Part shown: positions 7,181 through 14,052 of the stretch, piece by piece
Position numbering within the stretch: the stretch's first letter is position 1
Layout: each line of letters begins with the position of its first letter
Source of the DNA: CAZFMJ01 sp964520045
GTDB taxonomy: Bacteria; Elusimicrobiota; Elusimicrobia; Elusimicrobiales; CAZFMJ01
DNA length: 17,156 bases
Reading direction: 5' to 3'
Assembly (NCBI GenBank): GCA_964520045.1
Contig: CAZFMJ010000063.1
Location: forward strand, 1-17,156
Position numbers and translations under genes: made by a program
Notes under the pieces: generated by a model
The model's database searches: none
Told to the model about the DNA's origin: nothing
What the model saw: the letters and a program-made list of their open reading frames with translations, nothing else

Positions 7181-8182
7181 ATGAAACTAAAAAATCTTTT
7201 TGTCTTTATTCCGGCATTTCTGTCGTGCCTGATCTGCGGCGCGGCGCGCGCTCAGCTGGAAATAAAACCGCGTCTGCTTGTTAAATTCATGCGCCCCGCG
7301 TCGGGGGAGACCAATTTTTCCGTGTTCGTAAAAAAACAATACGATACGGTATACGCGCCGTGCGCGGGAATAACAGTAGCTCTTTCCGGCCCGCAGAATT
7401 ATTCAGCGGAGCTTAAAACGGATGCCGAAGGCAAAGTTGATGTGTCGGTAATGGATATCGTAAGCTCGATAAAAGATCTGCCGAAAGAAATTACGCTTAC
7501 CGCTTCCGCTTCCATAGAGGGGCTTTCTTCTCAGGATGCCATTAGTTTCACACTCGGAGAAACTCAGCAATATTATAAAGAAACGGCTGAATACCTCATA
7601 AGCAAAGGTAATGAAGCCGCCAAAGCTGGAAACTTCACTGCCGCCGCAAACGCGTATAAAAACGCGCTTTCATTTAATCCCAAGTCGGCGCGGGCGGCGT
7701 ATAATCTCGCGCTGGCTTATGAAAAAGCGGGCATGCCCTATCTCGCGGTTGAGAGATTTTCCGAATATCTGCTTTCTCATGCTTCCGACCGCAAGGATAG
7801 ATTCGAAGTTAAAACCAAAATAATACAACTCGCGCGCAATAAAAACATAAAGCTGCCTCCCCCCCCGGCGCTTAAAGCGCTTATGGAAGAGGGCCGTTTA
7901 AAGTTTGAAGCCGGAAAATATTTTGAGGCTATAGAGAGATATGAAACCGCTCAGTCGATTGCTCCGCTGCTTTGCGAGCCGTATTTTGCGGAGGGAACAG
8001 TGTTTGAATATCTTGGCGACCATAAGAATCCGCTGTTTTATGCCTCCGCGATCCAGAATTATGAACTTTTCCTTCAAACCGCCGACGGCGGCGACAGCCG
8101 CATAAAACAAATAAAAGGGCAGATTGAAACAATGAAGCGGATAGACGCCGGATTGAGCCAATCGAAAACTGTTTTTAAATAA
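7181..8182 (+). CDS. Secreted TPR-repeat protein with an Ig-like N-terminal domain
   Basis: Of 333 residues, 1-24 are a signal peptide (core LFVFIPAFLSCLICG, cleavage ARA/Q). C16 also fits a loose lipobox (FLSC), so a lipoprotein cannot be excluded. Residues about 30-127 look like an Ig-like/carboxypeptidase-regulatory-like beta sandwich, with 'GITVALSGP' and 'KTDAEGKVDVSV'. TPR units follow: the clear pair is about 135-202 ('GNEAAKAGNFTAAANAYKNA', then 'AAYNLALAYEKAGMPYLAV'), and a second pair is about 232-300. Between them a PPPP linker (226-229) is encoded by a run of eight C. TPRs bind proteins, so an assembly or scaffold role at the envelope is likely. The gene sits 29 nt after the propeller gene. 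The ATG at 7181 is preferred over GTG 7172, which lies within the Shine-Dalgarno. Confidence 0.8.
   Translation: MKLKNLFVFIPAFLSCLICGAARAQLEIKPRLLVKFMRPASGETNFSVFVKKQYDTVYAPCAGITVALSGPQNYSAELKTDAEGKVDVSVMDIVSSIKDLPKEITLTASASIEGLSSQDAISFTLGETQQYYKETAEYLISKGNEAAKAGNFTAAANAYKNALSFNPKSARAAYNLALAYEKAGMPYLAVERFSEYLLSHASDRKDRFEVKTKIIQLARNKNIKLPPPPALKALMEEGRLKFEAGKYFEAIERYETAQSIAPLLCEPYFAEGTVFEYLGDHKNPLFYASAIQNYELFLQTADGGDSRIKQIKGQIETMKRIDAGLSQSKTVFK
7859..7866 (+). repeat. Poly-C tract of 8 inside the TPR gene
   Basis: Eight consecutive C residues encode part of a PPPP linker in the TPR protein. Tracts of this length can slip in replication. Gain or loss of one C would remove the second TPR pair. 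Confidence 0.85.
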
Positions 8183-8226
8183 GGTTTTTTCCGGCGAATT
8201 CTGATTGAAAACAGGAGGTTTGGCGT

Positions 8227-8679
8227 ATGAAATGTTTTCTAGGTTGTAAAAGAATTTGGACCGCCGCCGCGGCCGTTGCGGCAGCGTTCATTGTCATGGA
8301 ATATTTTCTGCACGGCGTTCTGCTCAAGGGAATATATCTGCGGACGCATTATGAAATGCTCTGGAACTCCGGAGACGTGATGCGAAACAGATCCCTGTTT
8401 CTTCTGCTCGGCTATGTTTTGTTCGGGTTTGTCTTTGCGGATATTTATGCCTACGGATATGAGGAAGGCAAGCCGCCGCTCGGGCAGGGACTGCGCTACG
8501 GGTTTCTGGCGGGTTTGATGGTCGCCGGTTTTTCGTCTCTCAGCTATGCCGTTTTTCCCATTTCATGGAAACTGGCAGGGGCGTGGGCCGCGGGAGGTAT
8601 TGCGGAGTGTATTATAGCGGGAATAGCTACAGCCATTCTTTATAAGCCCGCTGATAGCGTTCAGCGCCGGCCGAAATAA
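8227..8679 (+). CDS. Small integral membrane protein, four predicted helices
   Basis: This 150-residue protein has hydrophobic segments at about 9-30, 57-77, 90-110 and 115-139, so four transmembrane helices are likely. A short loop with 'FLHGVLLKGIYLRTHYEMLW' follows helix 1, and His/Tyr residues lie at the membrane edge. I do not recognise the family with confidence. It resembles small DUF1761-like membrane proteins in general layout only. A strong AGGAGG (8213-8218) lies 8 nt before the ATG. It follows the TPR gene by 44 nt and is probably the last gene of the operon. Its TAA is 8 nt from the stop of the convergent pilin-like gene. Confidence 0.75.
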   Translation: MKCFLGCKRIWTAAAAVAAAFIVMEYFLHGVLLKGIYLRTHYEMLWNSGDVMRNRSLFLLLGYVLFGFVFADIYAYGYEEGKPPLGQGLRYGFLAGLMVAGFSSLSYAVFPISWKLAGAWAAGGIAECIIAGIATAILYKPADSVQRRPK

Positions 8680-8798
8680 TCCGGTCGTCAGTAAGAATGC
8701 CAATATCTTCCTCTCGAATCCTTGTGCGTGCAGTCTACCAAAAGCGTTCCGAAGTTTTTGTCCGTAGGATTATTGCAATAAGCCCATCCGCCTTTATC

Positions 8799-9218
8799 CT
8801 ACAGCTGGCTTTGACCGCATGAGAAAATCACGGAGTTTGATTCCGGATGCCGTAATGTTTTGGCCGGAGGTATGGCGGGGAGATATTTCCCGCTTTTTGT
8901 CAGCTGGCCCAGATCCAGCGGATAAATCCCCTCAAGATCTCCGTAAAAGATGCTTATCGCAGAGCACATTATACCAAGGTTTGCCTTCGTTGCGTTTTCT
9001 GCGTCCGCAGCCGGCTCTTCGGAAAATAAAGTTTCAGGCGTATCGCTGTCTTGTCCGGGTTGAGCGGCCGGTTCTTTATCCGGAGCCGCCGGCAGGGTAT
9101 CCGTCCATCTCCTGGCAAGCGTACCGGTTGACGGAGCATACTTAAATCCCATCTGGGTTCCGGGAGGAATATTGGTTGCAAAGCCGGAACCCTGATTTGA
9201 ATCCGCGGACGCGGGCAT
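8799..9218 (-). CDS. Pilin-like head fragment ending at an amber codon
   Basis: This 139-residue frame is the continuation of the upstream gene after the one-base shift. The apparent ATG at 9218 has no Shine-Dalgarno and is probably internal. A Pro/Glu/Ala-rich linker (about 45-75) leads to 'TKANLGIMCSAISIFYGDLE' and then 'GIYPLDLGQLTKSGKYLPAIP', the segment after the N-terminal helix in type IV pilin/pseudopilin-like proteins. The hydrophobic N-terminal pilin helix itself is absent. The usual C-terminal block follows only after the TAG at 8799-8801 (8691-8798). Confidence 0.6.
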   Translation of the reverse strand: MPASADSNQGSGFATNIPPGTQMGFKYAPSTGTLARRWTDTLPAAPDKEPAAQPGQDSDTPETLFSEEPAADAENATKANLGIMCSAISIFYGDLEGIYPLDLGQLTKSGKYLPAIPPAKTLRHPESNSVIFSCGQSQL

Positions 9219-9945
9219 CGCCCCCGCAGCTGCTTATCGCCATCGGCAATTCGTCCCCTTTCGCGTAGGTGAGCCTGATATTTTTGTTTAATTTTAAAAT
9301 CCTGTTCCGCAGCCATTTTTCCCACTGCTGTGTTTGCGCATCCGGTTGTCCGCTAAGGCTGAGACCGCACGAATGTACGGCGTCAAAGGCCGCCTGAACG
9401 CCGTCTATATCCATATCGGAAAAATCAGGAAGTTTCATGCGGCTTAACGCCTGAGCCAATGTTTCATATGCCGCATCTTTGGCAGGCGGCGCTTCTTTTG
9501 ATTTTTGTCTGATGCGGAGTCTTAAGTCTTTTACGGCGGGCTGAGCGTCGCCGTACCGGCTGGTAAACGATTTCCCCTTTAGATCTTCCGCTTTCGATAT
9601 ATTGAAATATTTTAAAAGGGGGCGCAGTTCCGGATAAATATACATATCGGTGCTTCGGTACTCCATACGGCCGTTTATTATTTTCCTCTCAAAGTGGCTA
9701 TTTCTTCCCGATCCGCGCTGATACTCCGGAGCGTCTTTTTTGGGCATATTTTCGTTTATGCCTAAAAGAGTTACGGAAAACGACAATTCGGCGGTCTTTG
9801 AACCCTTGCGCGCCGAGACTGATTCAAATGTGTATTTGATTGTGTCTTTTTGAGATATATTTTGGGCCGAAACATATTTTGGTAAAAGTCCGGCCAAGCA
9901 GAATAAACTCATGCATGCAATTTTTATTTTAAAATTATTTTTCAT
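9142..9945 (-). CDS. N-terminal part of the broken pilin-like gene
   Basis: As it stands this frame gives a 267-residue exported protein. Residues 1-27 form a Sec signal peptide (core ACMSLFCLAGLL, cleavage VSA/Q). This is not a prepilin leader, since no charged leader with a G-F-T/S-L-x-E site is present. The domain at about 28-235 is not recognised. It is charged and beta-rich at first ('IKYTFESVSARKGSKTAELS'), then helical ('YETLAQALSRMKLPDF'). About the last 22 residues (after AISSCG) read Arg-rich, out-of-frame sequence and are an artefact of the shift at 9221-9225. The Shine-Dalgarno GGGAGGG (9950-9956) lies 4 nt before the ATG. A promoter probably lies in the gap shared with the GT4 gene. 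Confidence 0.65.
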   Translation of the reverse strand: MKNNFKIKIACMSLFCLAGLLPKYVSAQNISQKDTIKYTFESVSARKGSKTAELSFSVTLLGINENMPKKDAPEYQRGSGRNSHFERKIINGRMEYRSTDMYIYPELRPLLKYFNISKAEDLKGKSFTSRYGDAQPAVKDLRLRIRQKSKEAPPAKDAAYETLAQALSRMKLPDFSDMDIDGVQAAFDAVHSCGLSLSGQPDAQTQQWEKWLRNRILKLNKNIRLTYAKGDELPMAISSCGGDARVRGFKSGFRLCNQYSSRNPDGI

Positions 9946-9956
9946 ATTTCCCTCCC

Positions 9957-10199
9957 GTCTCCTAAAATCCGGTTTCCGGACACGCAGTCATCCGCTGCCC
10001 CATCCTCCATATCATTTTAAGATATTTTGATTCATCTTGAAATTCGCTTTCGCCGTGCGCCGATTCAGATAGCTATGGTTACCGCTAACTGATATAATTT
10101 TAACTGCATACCAAGTTCCGGCTTGTCCGGGCTGATGATTCACCGGTGCCCGTATCCTGTCGATATCGTGATTTCCCGCAGATACGCTTTTGTGACATT
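9957..10199. promoter_or_regulatory. Divergent intergenic region
   Basis: This gap separates the minus-strand pilin-like gene from the plus-strand GT4 gene. It holds a small palindrome TCCGG-TTT-CCGGA (9968-9980) and a weak minus-strand -10 candidate TAAAAT (10014-10019). It also holds the plus-strand extended -10 listed separately. I see no RNA gene or convincing ORF. Confidence 0.4.
10090..10098 (+). promoter_or_regulatory. Extended -10 promoter of the GT4/GH130 operon
   Basis: TGATATAAT at 10090-10098 is a perfect extended -10 element (TG-N-TATAAT). It needs little -35 sequence, and indeed none is visible. Transcription would begin near 10105, leaving a leader of about 95 nt before the ATG at 10200. 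The context between divergent genes supports it. Confidence 0.55.
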
Positions 10200-12482
10200 A
10201 TGAAACCACGTTCCGAAATCCGCAAAATCTCCTTTTTGGGCAACTACCTGCCCCGGCTCTGCGGTATTGCCACCTTCACAACGGATTTATGCACCTATGT
10301 GGCGGCCCAGTTCCCGAAGGTGCACTGCTTTGCCGTGCCCGTAAACGATGTCGAGGGGGGCTATGACTATCCCCCCGAGGTCCGTTTTGAAATTGAGGAG
10401 CAGAACCTGGCCTCGTATCGGCAGGCGGCGGATTTTTTAGGTATTAGCGACGTGGACGTGCTTTGCGTACAGCATGAATACGGCATTTACGGGGGAGCGG
10501 CTGGCGGACACCTTCTGGCGCTTCTGCGCGAAGTGGATCTGCCCATCGTCACCACTCTCCACACCGTGCTTGAAGAGCCTAATGCCGATCAAAAGCGGGT
10601 AATGCGGGAGCTGATTCAGCTGTCTACCCGCGTGGTGGTAATGTCCCGTAAGGCGGAGGAATTTTTAAAAGGTATTTACAAAGCTCCCGCCGGCAAGATA
10701 GACATGATTCCCCACGGCATTCCGGAGACCTCTTTTGTGGATCCCAGTTTTTATAAGGATCTCTTCGGCGTGGAGGGCAAGCAGGTGCTTCTGACGTTCG
10801 GACTGCTTTCTCCGAACAAGGGCATTGAGAACGTGCTTAACGCTCTTCCCAAAATAGTGGCGGAGCATCCCGGCGTGGTTTACATCATTTTGGGAGCGAC
10901 CCATCCGCACCTTCTGCGGGAGGCGGGCGAGTCCTACCGCCTGAGTCTGGAACTGCTGGCCGAAAAAAACGGCGTTAAAAAGAACGTGATTTTTTACAAC
11001 CGCTTTGTGGATCTGGCCGAACTCAAGGAGTTCATCGGCGCCGCCGACATCTACATCACCCCCTATTTGAACGAAGCCCAGATTGTGTCGGGAACGCTGG
11101 CTTATTGTTTCGGAGCGGGTAAGGCTGTGGTGTCCACTCCCTATTGGTACGCGCGGGAGCTTTTGGCTGATAACTGCGGAGTGCTGGTTCCCTTTAACGA
11201 CCCGGACGCCATCGCCCGTGAGGTGTCGGGGCTTTTGAAGGACGAGACCCGGCGCAACGTCATGCGCAAAAACGCCTACAAAATGGGGCGGGAAATGGTG
11301 TGGAGCAACGCGGCGTGTTCCTATATGCAGGTTTTTGAGAAGGCGCGCAATGAACGGGCCGGCTTGACCAGAAAACTTTTCACGATGAAGACGCTGGACA
11401 AACAGCTCGCGGGTCTGCCCGAAATGAAGCTTGACCATCTCTACCGGATGACCGACTCCACTGGCATATTTCAGCACGCCATCGCGGCCGTGCCTAACTT
11501 CTGTACCGGATACTGTACCGACGACAATGCCCGCGCCCTTATTTTGACGGTTCTTCTGGAGGAACTGGGGGAAGATTCGCCCCGTCTTTTAAACGCCGCC
11601 ACCACCTATGCCGCTTTCCTTCAATACGCCTTCGACCCGAAGCTGAAACGTTTTCGGAACTTCATGGAATTCAACCGGTCTTGGAAGGACGAAGCCATAT
11701 CCGAGGATTGCTGCGGACGCGCGCTGGCGGCCCTTGGAACCTGCGTGGGCCGATCGAAAAACACCGGCTTTCAAACTATGGCGGGACAGATTTTTGCGCA
11801 GGCGCTCTCTCCTGTTACGGCATTCAGTTCGCCCCGTGCTTGGGCGCTGGCCTTAATCGGAGCCCACGAATATCTGCGGCGGTTTAACGGAGACCGGCAG
11901 GTGAGCCAAATTCGGGATGCCCTCACCGATCTTTTGATGGGCCTCTATAATCGCACCGCCACACCTGAGTGGCCCTGGTTTGAGGATTCGGTGACTTATA
12001 TGAATGCCGGGCTTTCTCATGCGCTGATTCTAAGCGGAAGGGAAACCTCCCGCGCCGACGTGTTCGAAATGGGGTTGAAAACCCTGCGCTGGCTCACCAA
12101 AATTCAGACCGCCGAAGGGGGCTATTTTCGTCCCATCGGCTCCAACGGTTTTTATAAGCGGGGCGGCGAGCGGGCTAATTTTGACCAGCAGCCCATCGAG
12201 GCTCAGGCCATGGTGTCCGCCTGTTTAGAGGCTTACCGGTGCGCCGCTGATGATTATTGGTTCGGCCAGGCGCGCCGCGCATTCGACTGGTTTTTGGGAC
12301 GCAACGATTTAGGCCTTTTACTTTACGACCCCAATACCGGCGGATGCCGGGACGGGCTTCATGTCGACCGCGTAAACCAGAACCAGGGGGCCGAATCCAC
12401 CATGGCGTTTCTCGTATCGCTGGCGGAGATGCAGATGGAATATAACGAACTGGCCGCTTTTAAAAACCCTCAGCCTTCTTAG
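10200..12482 (+). CDS. GT4 glycosyltransferase fused to an alpha/alpha-barrel domain
   Basis: This 760-residue protein (from the ATG at 10200) is a cytosolic two-domain enzyme. Residues 1-385 are a GT-B fold of family GT4, with a Gly-rich N-terminal loop (GNYLPRLCGIATFT), 'HEYGIYGG', the 'IPHGIP' turn and a donor-binding region 'FGLLSPNKGIENVL'. The usual E-x7-E motif reads 'EAQIVSGTL' and lacks the second Glu; I recall this in close relatives, so it is likely a subgroup trait. Residues about 400-755 are helical with Trp/Asp/Glu-rich loops ('GYCTDDNARALI', 'DGLHVDRVNQNQGAEST'), like an (alpha/alpha)6 barrel seen in six-hairpin glycosidases and epimerases. The gene is followed by a GH130 enzyme, a pairing I recall from other bacteria. 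A role in making a mannose-containing glycan is inferred. The upstream GTG at 10146 would add 18 residues, but neither start has a clear Shine-Dalgarno. It ends with TAG. Confidence 0.9.
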   Translation: MKPRSEIRKISFLGNYLPRLCGIATFTTDLCTYVAAQFPKVHCFAVPVNDVEGGYDYPPEVRFEIEEQNLASYRQAADFLGISDVDVLCVQHEYGIYGGAAGGHLLALLREVDLPIVTTLHTVLEEPNADQKRVMRELIQLSTRVVVMSRKAEEFLKGIYKAPAGKIDMIPHGIPETSFVDPSFYKDLFGVEGKQVLLTFGLLSPNKGIENVLNALPKIVAEHPGVVYIILGATHPHLLREAGESYRLSLELLAEKNGVKKNVIFYNRFVDLAELKEFIGAADIYITPYLNEAQIVSGTLAYCFGAGKAVVSTPYWYARELLADNCGVLVPFNDPDAIAREVSGLLKDETRRNVMRKNAYKMGREMVWSNAACSYMQVFEKARNERAGLTRKLFTMKTLDKQLAGLPEMKLDHLYRMTDSTGIFQHAIAAVPNFCTGYCTDDNARALILTVLLEELGEDSPRLLNAATTYAAFLQYAFDPKLKRFRNFMEFNRSWKDEAISEDCCGRALAALGTCVGRSKNTGFQTMAGQIFAQALSPVTAFSSPRAWALALIGAHEYLRRFNGDRQVSQIRDALTDLLMGLYNRTATPEWPWFEDSVTYMNAGLSHALILSGRETSRADVFEMGLKTLRWLTKIQTAEGGYFRPIGSNGFYKRGGERANFDQQPIEAQAMVSACLEAYRCAADDYWFGQARRAFDWFLGRNDLGLLLYDPNTGGCRDGLHVDRVNQNQGAESTMAFLVSLAEMQMEYNELAAFKNPQPS

Positions 12483-12491
12483 TGCCCTTAA

Positions 12492-13970
12492 ATGAAACGA
12501 CCGACTTTTGAGCAAAAAACCATCAGCATCCGCCGGAAGGATATCCGGTTGTCTCCGGACCAGAGCCGGGTGGTCCTGCGCCCTCTGGGATTCGCTTCCG
12601 ATAATGAATATGTAGAAATCATTCGGCGGGCGCTGGCCCTCCCTGAGAAGGACGTTCAGCTTGTTTTGGATCAGGTTCTGGAGGAGTTTTCCTCCCGCCA
12701 TAGGTGGCTGATAAAACGTCTTTTGGCGAGGTTTCATCATCTCGACCATTTCCTGCCCGCGGGCGGAGATATCTCCGAAGCGCGAAAACTGCTTATAGGC
12801 TCCTATTTTATGTTCGAATATTCCGCCGAGTCAGCGGCGCTTTTTAACCCGTCCATTCTTCCCCATCCCGACCAATCTGGGCTGTCTAAAGGGAGCCTGC
12901 GCTTTCTTTTGAGTCTTCGGTCTACGGGAGAGGGGCACGTATCTTCAATTTCTTTCCGCAGCGGCGTCATCGACGCGCACAATAGCATTTCAGTTGATGC
13001 GGCATCGCGGTTTTTGACCGAGCCCGAACTTATTGAAAACTCTACTTATCACAAAGCTCTCTTTGGCAGGAAAGTAGCGGAAATGGGTCTTGCCGGCGAG
13101 TGGGCGGAACGCGTGCTGGGCCGTTTGGGAGATTTTTTCACCCTCAAAGAACTTAAGCGCGGTCTCAAGGATGTCCTTCACGAAACGGCTCCAGGCCAAA
13201 AAATCGGGGACGATAACACCGCCAAAGGCATGTGGCTTTTGGCGCAGTCCAACTACGACATCCGGTTTCCGCCGGACCAGGAACTCTCCGAAAGGATTAT
13301 TTTCCCCGTCACTTCCATTCAGAGCAACGGCCTTGAGGACGTGCGCCTTACGGCGCATCGAAATGAAGGCGGAAAGACGGTTTATTACGCCACCTATACC
13401 GCTTATGACGGACGCAACGTTCTTCCCCAGCTCTTTGAAACGGAGGATTTCCGGCATTTCAAATTTGCCACGCTCAACGGCCCGGGAGTGCGGAACAAAG
13501 GGATAGCTCTTTTCCCGCGCAAAATCAAAGGCTTGTTTGCCATGCTTTCCCGGCAGGACGGCGGTAATATTTTCCTGATGTACTCGGATAACCTGCATTT
13601 TTGGAACGAGTTCAGGCTCATCCTCACGCCCGCTCATCCATGGGAGTTCGTTAAGATAGGAAACTGCGGATCTCCCATTGAGACGCAGGCGGGCTGGCTG
13701 GTGCTGAGCCACGGGGTGGGGCCCATGCGGAAATACTGTCTGGGCGCCTTTTTGCTTGATAGGGATGATCCTTCCAAGGTTATAGGCCGTTTGCAGGAGC
13801 CTTTGATGTCCCCCGAAGGGATTGAACGGGAGGGGTACGTTCCCAATGTCCTATATACCTGCGGCGCGCTTGTGCGGGGCGATCAGCTTATACTTCCTTA
13901 CGGCATGTCGGATCGTGTAACCGGATTTGCCTTCATTCCCATAAATGAAATCATATCCGCCATGTCTTAA
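12492..13970 (+). CDS. GH130 family beta-mannoside phosphorylase or hydrolase
   Basis: This 492-residue protein belongs to glycoside hydrolase family 130, inverting enzymes that phosphorolyse or hydrolyse beta-mannosides such as beta-1,2-mannobiose. After a helical N-terminal extension (1-115) come family landmarks. These include 'FNPSILPHPDQSG' (118-130), 'SLRSTGEGHVSSISFRSGVI' (141-160), 'GLEDVRL' (280-286; the Asp of this E-D-x-R motif is probably catalytic), 'YYATYTAYDG' (298-307), 'HGVGPMRKYCLGAFLLD' (407-423) and 'YVPNVLYTCGAL' (449-460). This longer form with the N-terminal helices is the subgroup found beside GT4 enzymes. No signal peptide is present, so it acts in the cytoplasm. It starts 9 nt after the GT4 stop and lacks a clear Shine-Dalgarno, which suggests coupled translation. 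Phosphorylase versus hydrolase cannot be decided by eye. Confidence 0.9.
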   Translation: MKRPTFEQKTISIRRKDIRLSPDQSRVVLRPLGFASDNEYVEIIRRALALPEKDVQLVLDQVLEEFSSRHRWLIKRLLARFHHLDHFLPAGGDISEARKLLIGSYFMFEYSAESAALFNPSILPHPDQSGLSKGSLRFLLSLRSTGEGHVSSISFRSGVIDAHNSISVDAASRFLTEPELIENSTYHKALFGRKVAEMGLAGEWAERVLGRLGDFFTLKELKRGLKDVLHETAPGQKIGDDNTAKGMWLLAQSNYDIRFPPDQELSERIIFPVTSIQSNGLEDVRLTAHRNEGGKTVYYATYTAYDGRNVLPQLFETEDFRHFKFATLNGPGVRNKGIALFPRKIKGLFAMLSRQDGGNIFLMYSDNLHFWNEFRLILTPAHPWEFVKIGNCGSPIETQAGWLVLSHGVGPMRKYCLGAFLLDRDDPSKVIGRLQEPLMSPEGIEREGYVPNVLYTCGALVRGDQLILPYGMSDRVTGFAFIPINEIISAMS

Positions 13971-14021
13971 CCAGTTTTCGTCTATCCTTTTACTTCTATC
14001 GTGTCCCTAGAATTCCATCAT

Positions 14022-14048
14022 TGAGCGGCTGTTTGTGAATACCGCTCA
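14022..14048. terminator. Weak hairpin between convergent genes
   Basis: TGAGCGG (14022-14028) and CCGCTCA (14042-14048) form a 7-bp stem with a 13-nt loop in the gap between the GH130 gene and the convergent SWIM gene. No T tract follows on either strand, so intrinsic termination is doubtful. The placement is the main support. Confidence 0.3.
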
Positions 14049-14052
14049 TGGA

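Larger units (their letters stand above)
8688..9945 (-). pseudogene. Exported protein with pilin-like head, broken by frameshift and amber stop
   Basis: Read as one gene this locus encodes about 418 residues. The parts are a signal peptide, an unassigned N-terminal domain, a Pro/Glu/Ala-rich linker, and a type IV pilin/pseudopilin-like head. Two lesions break it. At 9221-9225 a G5 tract (minus strand) moves the frame; removing one G joins the N-terminal frame (ending ...AISSCG) to the downstream frame (AMPASADSNQGSG...). At 8799-8801 a TAG interrupts the downstream frame, yet the same frame continues for 36 more codons with the expected pilin-like end (GGWAY, FGTLLVDCTHKDSRG) to a TGA at 8688-8690. 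CAG to TAG is a single transition. TAG is used as a normal stop by the GT4 gene, so recoding is unlikely. The frameshift alone could be a sequencing error at the homopolymer, but the amber is less easily explained that way. Recent inactivation is my reading. Confidence 0.75.

Noticed and set aside
8799..8801. Amber codon recoding (pyrrolysine or suppressed TAG)
   Set aside because: The GT4 gene uses TAG as its normal stop and the same gene also carries a frameshift, so decay is simpler than recoding.
10665..11477. 270-aa minus-strand ORF
   Set aside because: It is antisense to the well-conserved GT4 domain, with His/Val-rich composition typical of a shadow frame.
12990..13712. 240-aa minus-strand ORF
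   Set aside because: It is antisense to the conserved GH130 motifs and has no family signature.
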